A DNA stretch of 64,000 nt, taken from Oxalobacteraceae bacterium OTU3CAMAD1 (GTDB lineage Bacteria > Pseudomonadota > Gammaproteobacteria > Burkholderiales > Burkholderiaceae_D). Below the pieces are notes generated by a model. The model saw only the letters and a program-made list of their open reading frames with translations. It had not been told where the DNA came from and made no database searches. Shown piece by piece: positions 62,083-64,000 of the stretch (within the stretch, counting starts at the first letter, position 1; each line of letters opens with the position of its first letter). Location of the stretch: NCBI GenBank assembly GCA_024123915.1, contig CP099650.1:4836001-4900000 (forward strand), in the 5' to 3' direction. The translations under genes and the position numbers were made by a program.

Positions 62083-63564
62083 ATGAGCGACATCCCCGGC
62101 GCCGGCGGCGCCTTCCTCAGCCCCGCCATCTGGCGCGACCGCATCTTCAACGGCGAATGGATCGCCTCCCAGGGCGGCACCCACGTATTCACCGAACCGG
62201 CCACCGGCGAGCAGCTGGGCCGCGTCGGCCTGGCCAACGCCGCCGACATCCTGGCCGCCGGCGTCCAGGCGCGCACCGCGCAAAAAGCCTGGGCCAAATC
62301 GGACTACAAGGAGCGCGCCGCCATCTTCCGCCGCGCCGCCGCGTTGATCGCGCAGCACCACGACGAGCTGTCGACCTGGATCGTGCGCGAAACGGGCGCC
62401 ATCCGTCCCAAGGCGGATCTCGAACTGCGCGAAGCCATCGCCCACCTGCAGGAAGCGGCGGCCATGCTGACGCAACCCAAGGGCCAGTTGCTGGCCTCCG
62501 CCACCGGCACCATGAGCATCGCGCGCCGCGTGCCGCACGGCGTGGTCGGCGTGATCTCGCCGTTCAACTTCCCGCTGATCCTGTCGATCCGCTCGATCGC
62601 GCCGGCGCTCGCCACCGGCAATGCGGTGGTCCACAAGCCGGACCTGCAAACCCCGATCAGCGGCGGCGTGCTGATCGCCCGCATCTTCGAGGCGGCAGGC
62701 CTGCCCAAAGGCCTGCTGCACGTGCTGCCGGGCGGCGCCGACGCCGGCCAGGCGATGTGCAGCCACCCGGACATCGGCATGATCGCCTTCACCGGATCGA
62801 CGGCGGCGGGCCACAGCGTCGGCGAGCTGGCCGGCCGCCACCTGAAGAAAATGTCGCTGGAACTGGGCGGCAAAAACTCGCTGATCATCCTTGACGACGC
62901 CGATCCGGACGTCGCCGCCTCCAACGTGGCCTGGGCCACCTTCCTGCACCAGGGGCAAATCTGCATGTGCGCCGGCCGCATCCTGCTCCAGCGGGGCATC
63001 GCCGACGCCGTGATCGAACGCCTGACCCACAAGGCGCGCCACCTGCCGGTCGGCGATCCGATGGGCGGCGACGTCGCGCTTGGACCGCTGATCAGCGCGC
63101 GCCAGGTCCAGCGCCTGCATGCCATCGTCGAGGACAGCGTCGCCGACGGCGCGACGCTGCTGGCCGGCGGCACCTTCGACCGCCAGTTCTACAAACCGAC
63201 GGTGCTGACCGGCGCGCGCGCCGGCATGCGCTGCTTCGAGGAGGAGCTGTTCGGCCCTGTGGCGTCCATCACCGTGTTCGACACCGACGAGGAGGCCGTC
63301 GCACTGGCCTCCGCCACCACCGGCTGCCTGGCGCTGGGCGTGATCACGCCGAATCTGACTCGCGCGATGCGCATCGCCGACAGCGTGCCGTCCGGCCATG
63401 TGCACATCAACGACCAGACCGTGGTGGCCGAGGCGCACGCGCCGTTCGGCGGCGGCGGCACCTCGGGCAACGGCGGCCGCCACGGCGGCACCGTCGATTG
63501 GGACGAATTCACGCAACTGCAATGGCTCACGATCAAAACCGAAGCACCGCGCTACCCGTTCTAA
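62083..63564 (+). CDS. Aromatic aldehyde dehydrogenase (benzaldehyde dehydrogenase / XylC type)
   Basis: 493 aa, AAGGAG before the ATG. ALDH fold: SPFNFPLILSIRSIAPALATGNAVVHKP, FTGSTAAG (cofactor), LELGGKNS (Glu), and the catalytic Cys in HQGQICMCAGR. Close in style to XylC and vanillin dehydrogenase, which oxidise benzaldehydes to benzoates. Regulation by an aromatic-sensing sigma54 activator supports an aromatic substrate. It is 27 nt before a short-chain dehydrogenase gene, probably the same operon. Confidence 0.9.
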   Translation: MSDIPGAGGAFLSPAIWRDRIFNGEWIASQGGTHVFTEPATGEQLGRVGLANAADILAAGVQARTAQKAWAKSDYKERAAIFRRAAALIAQHHDELSTWIVRETGAIRPKADLELREAIAHLQEAAAMLTQPKGQLLASATGTMSIARRVPHGVVGVISPFNFPLILSIRSIAPALATGNAVVHKPDLQTPISGGVLIARIFEAAGLPKGLLHVLPGGADAGQAMCSHPDIGMIAFTGSTAAGHSVGELAGRHLKKMSLELGGKNSLIILDDADPDVAASNVAWATFLHQGQICMCAGRILLQRGIADAVIERLTHKARHLPVGDPMGGDVALGPLISARQVQRLHAIVEDSVADGATLLAGGTFDRQFYKPTVLTGARAGMRCFEEELFGPVASITVFDTDEEAVALASATTGCLALGVITPNLTRAMRIADSVPSGHVHINDQTVVAEAHAPFGGGGTSGNGGRHGGTVDWDEFTQLQWLTIKTEAPRYPF

Positions 63565-63591
63565 AAATCCAATAATCACAAAGGAGACAGC

Positions 63592-64000
63592 ATGAAGTTA
63601 CGTAACAAGACCATCGTCGTCACCGGCGCCGCGTCGGGCATCGGCGCCGAAGTGGCGCGGCTGGCGCGCTTCGAGGGCGCCACCGTCATCGGCATGGACC
63701 GCAACGATCCAGGCCTCACGCTGGACGGCTTTGTGTCGGTGGACCTGGCCAGCACCGGCAGCATCGACGACGCCATCGCCAAACTGCCGCAGCGCGTGGA
63801 CGCGTTGTGCAATATCGCCGGCGTGCCCGGCACCGCCAATCCGGCGCTGCTGGCCAAGGTCAATTACCTCGGCCTGCGCTACCTGACCTCCGGCCTGCTG
63901 CCGCGCATGCCGGCCGGCGCCTCCATCGTCAACGTCGCCTCCATCCTCGGCGCCGAGTGGCCGGCCCGCCTCGACCTGCACAAAGAGCTGGCGGCCACCG
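63592..64000 (+). CDS. Short-chain dehydrogenase (coniferyl-alcohol dehydrogenase-like), cut by the right edge
   Basis: The first 136 residues: VTGAASGIGAEVARLARFEGATVIGMDRN (cofactor site) and NIAGVPGTANPALLAKVNYLGLRYLTSGLLP...NVASILGAEW. The short spacing and early NIAG resemble 3-alpha-HSD/coniferyl-alcohol dehydrogenases. GGAGAC lies 5 nt upstream. The active-site YxxxK part is beyond the window. It would make the aldehyde that the preceding enzyme oxidises. Confidence 0.8.
   Translation, partial: MKLRNKTIVVTGAASGIGAEVARLARFEGATVIGMDRNDPGLTLDGFVSVDLASTGSIDDAIAKLPQRVDALCNIAGVPGTANPALLAKVNYLGLRYLTSGLLPRMPAGASIVNVASILGAEWPARLDLHKELAAT

Overview
The window looks like chromosomal DNA of a high-GC betaproteobacterium, most likely Oxalobacteraceae (Massilia / Duganella / Janthinobacterium group). 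This rests on the kinds of genes present (DUF4148, PhoX, a XylR/DmpR-type activator, TonB receptors, SCO/PCuAC copper genes) and on dense gene packing with many ATGA overlaps. It is inference; no rRNA or marker phylogeny is available. I saw no tRNA, rRNA, CRISPR array, transposase or integrase.

Layout. 1-3.5 kb: leftward operon of two acyl-CoA dehydrogenases, an alpha/beta hydrolase and a gene cut by the left edge. 3.6-5.4 kb: HxlR regulator divergent from an MFS exporter. 5.4-7.5 kb: secreted GH16 beta-glucanase behind a sigma70 promoter with a LacI-type operator. 7.6-10.5 kb: two small unknown genes, then an NHL-propeller/M23 fusion. 10.6-17 kb: lipid cluster resembling E. coli ynbABCD (PAP2-dual-specificity phosphatase, CDP-alcohol phosphatidyltransferase, hydrolase-methyltransferase fusion, CdsA-like enzyme) with an added patatin-like protein and a short-chain dehydrogenase. 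17-22 kb: Prc protease and a Cache chemoreceptor. 22-27 kb: TonB receptor with a DUF2946-SCO1-PCuAC copper set. 27-32.8 kb: sugar-acid MFS transporter, DUF1624 membrane protein, TonB siderophore-type receptor, thymidine kinase. 33-39 kb: DUF4148 protein, CBS + cystathionine gamma-lyase, a membrane-anchored HNH-like protein, and PhoX under a four-repeat PHO box. 39-43.8 kb: VOC protein, penicillin-acylase-family enzyme, ParB-like protein with an iteron-like array upstream, small proteins. 43.9-47 kb: LuxR / hybrid kinase / receiver operon.

47-59.9 kb holds the most distinctive system: a nine-gene leftward operon (aldo-keto reductase, argininosuccinate-synthase-like protein with altered ATP motifs, sulfotransferase, APS kinase, LysA-type decarboxylase, ATP-grasp ligase, DMT exporter, adenylation-carrier-reductase protein, OprD porin) divergent from a LysR regulator. 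I read it as a biosynthetic cluster for a small sulfated amino-acid-derived compound. 60-64 kb: a sigma54 activator with its enhancer site and -24/-12 promoter, driving an aromatic aldehyde dehydrogenase and a short-chain dehydrogenase cut by the right edge.

Four of the convergent gene junctions carry long palindromic elements: three share one family and the fourth is a different family, one arm of which encodes the C-terminus of an MFS transporter.
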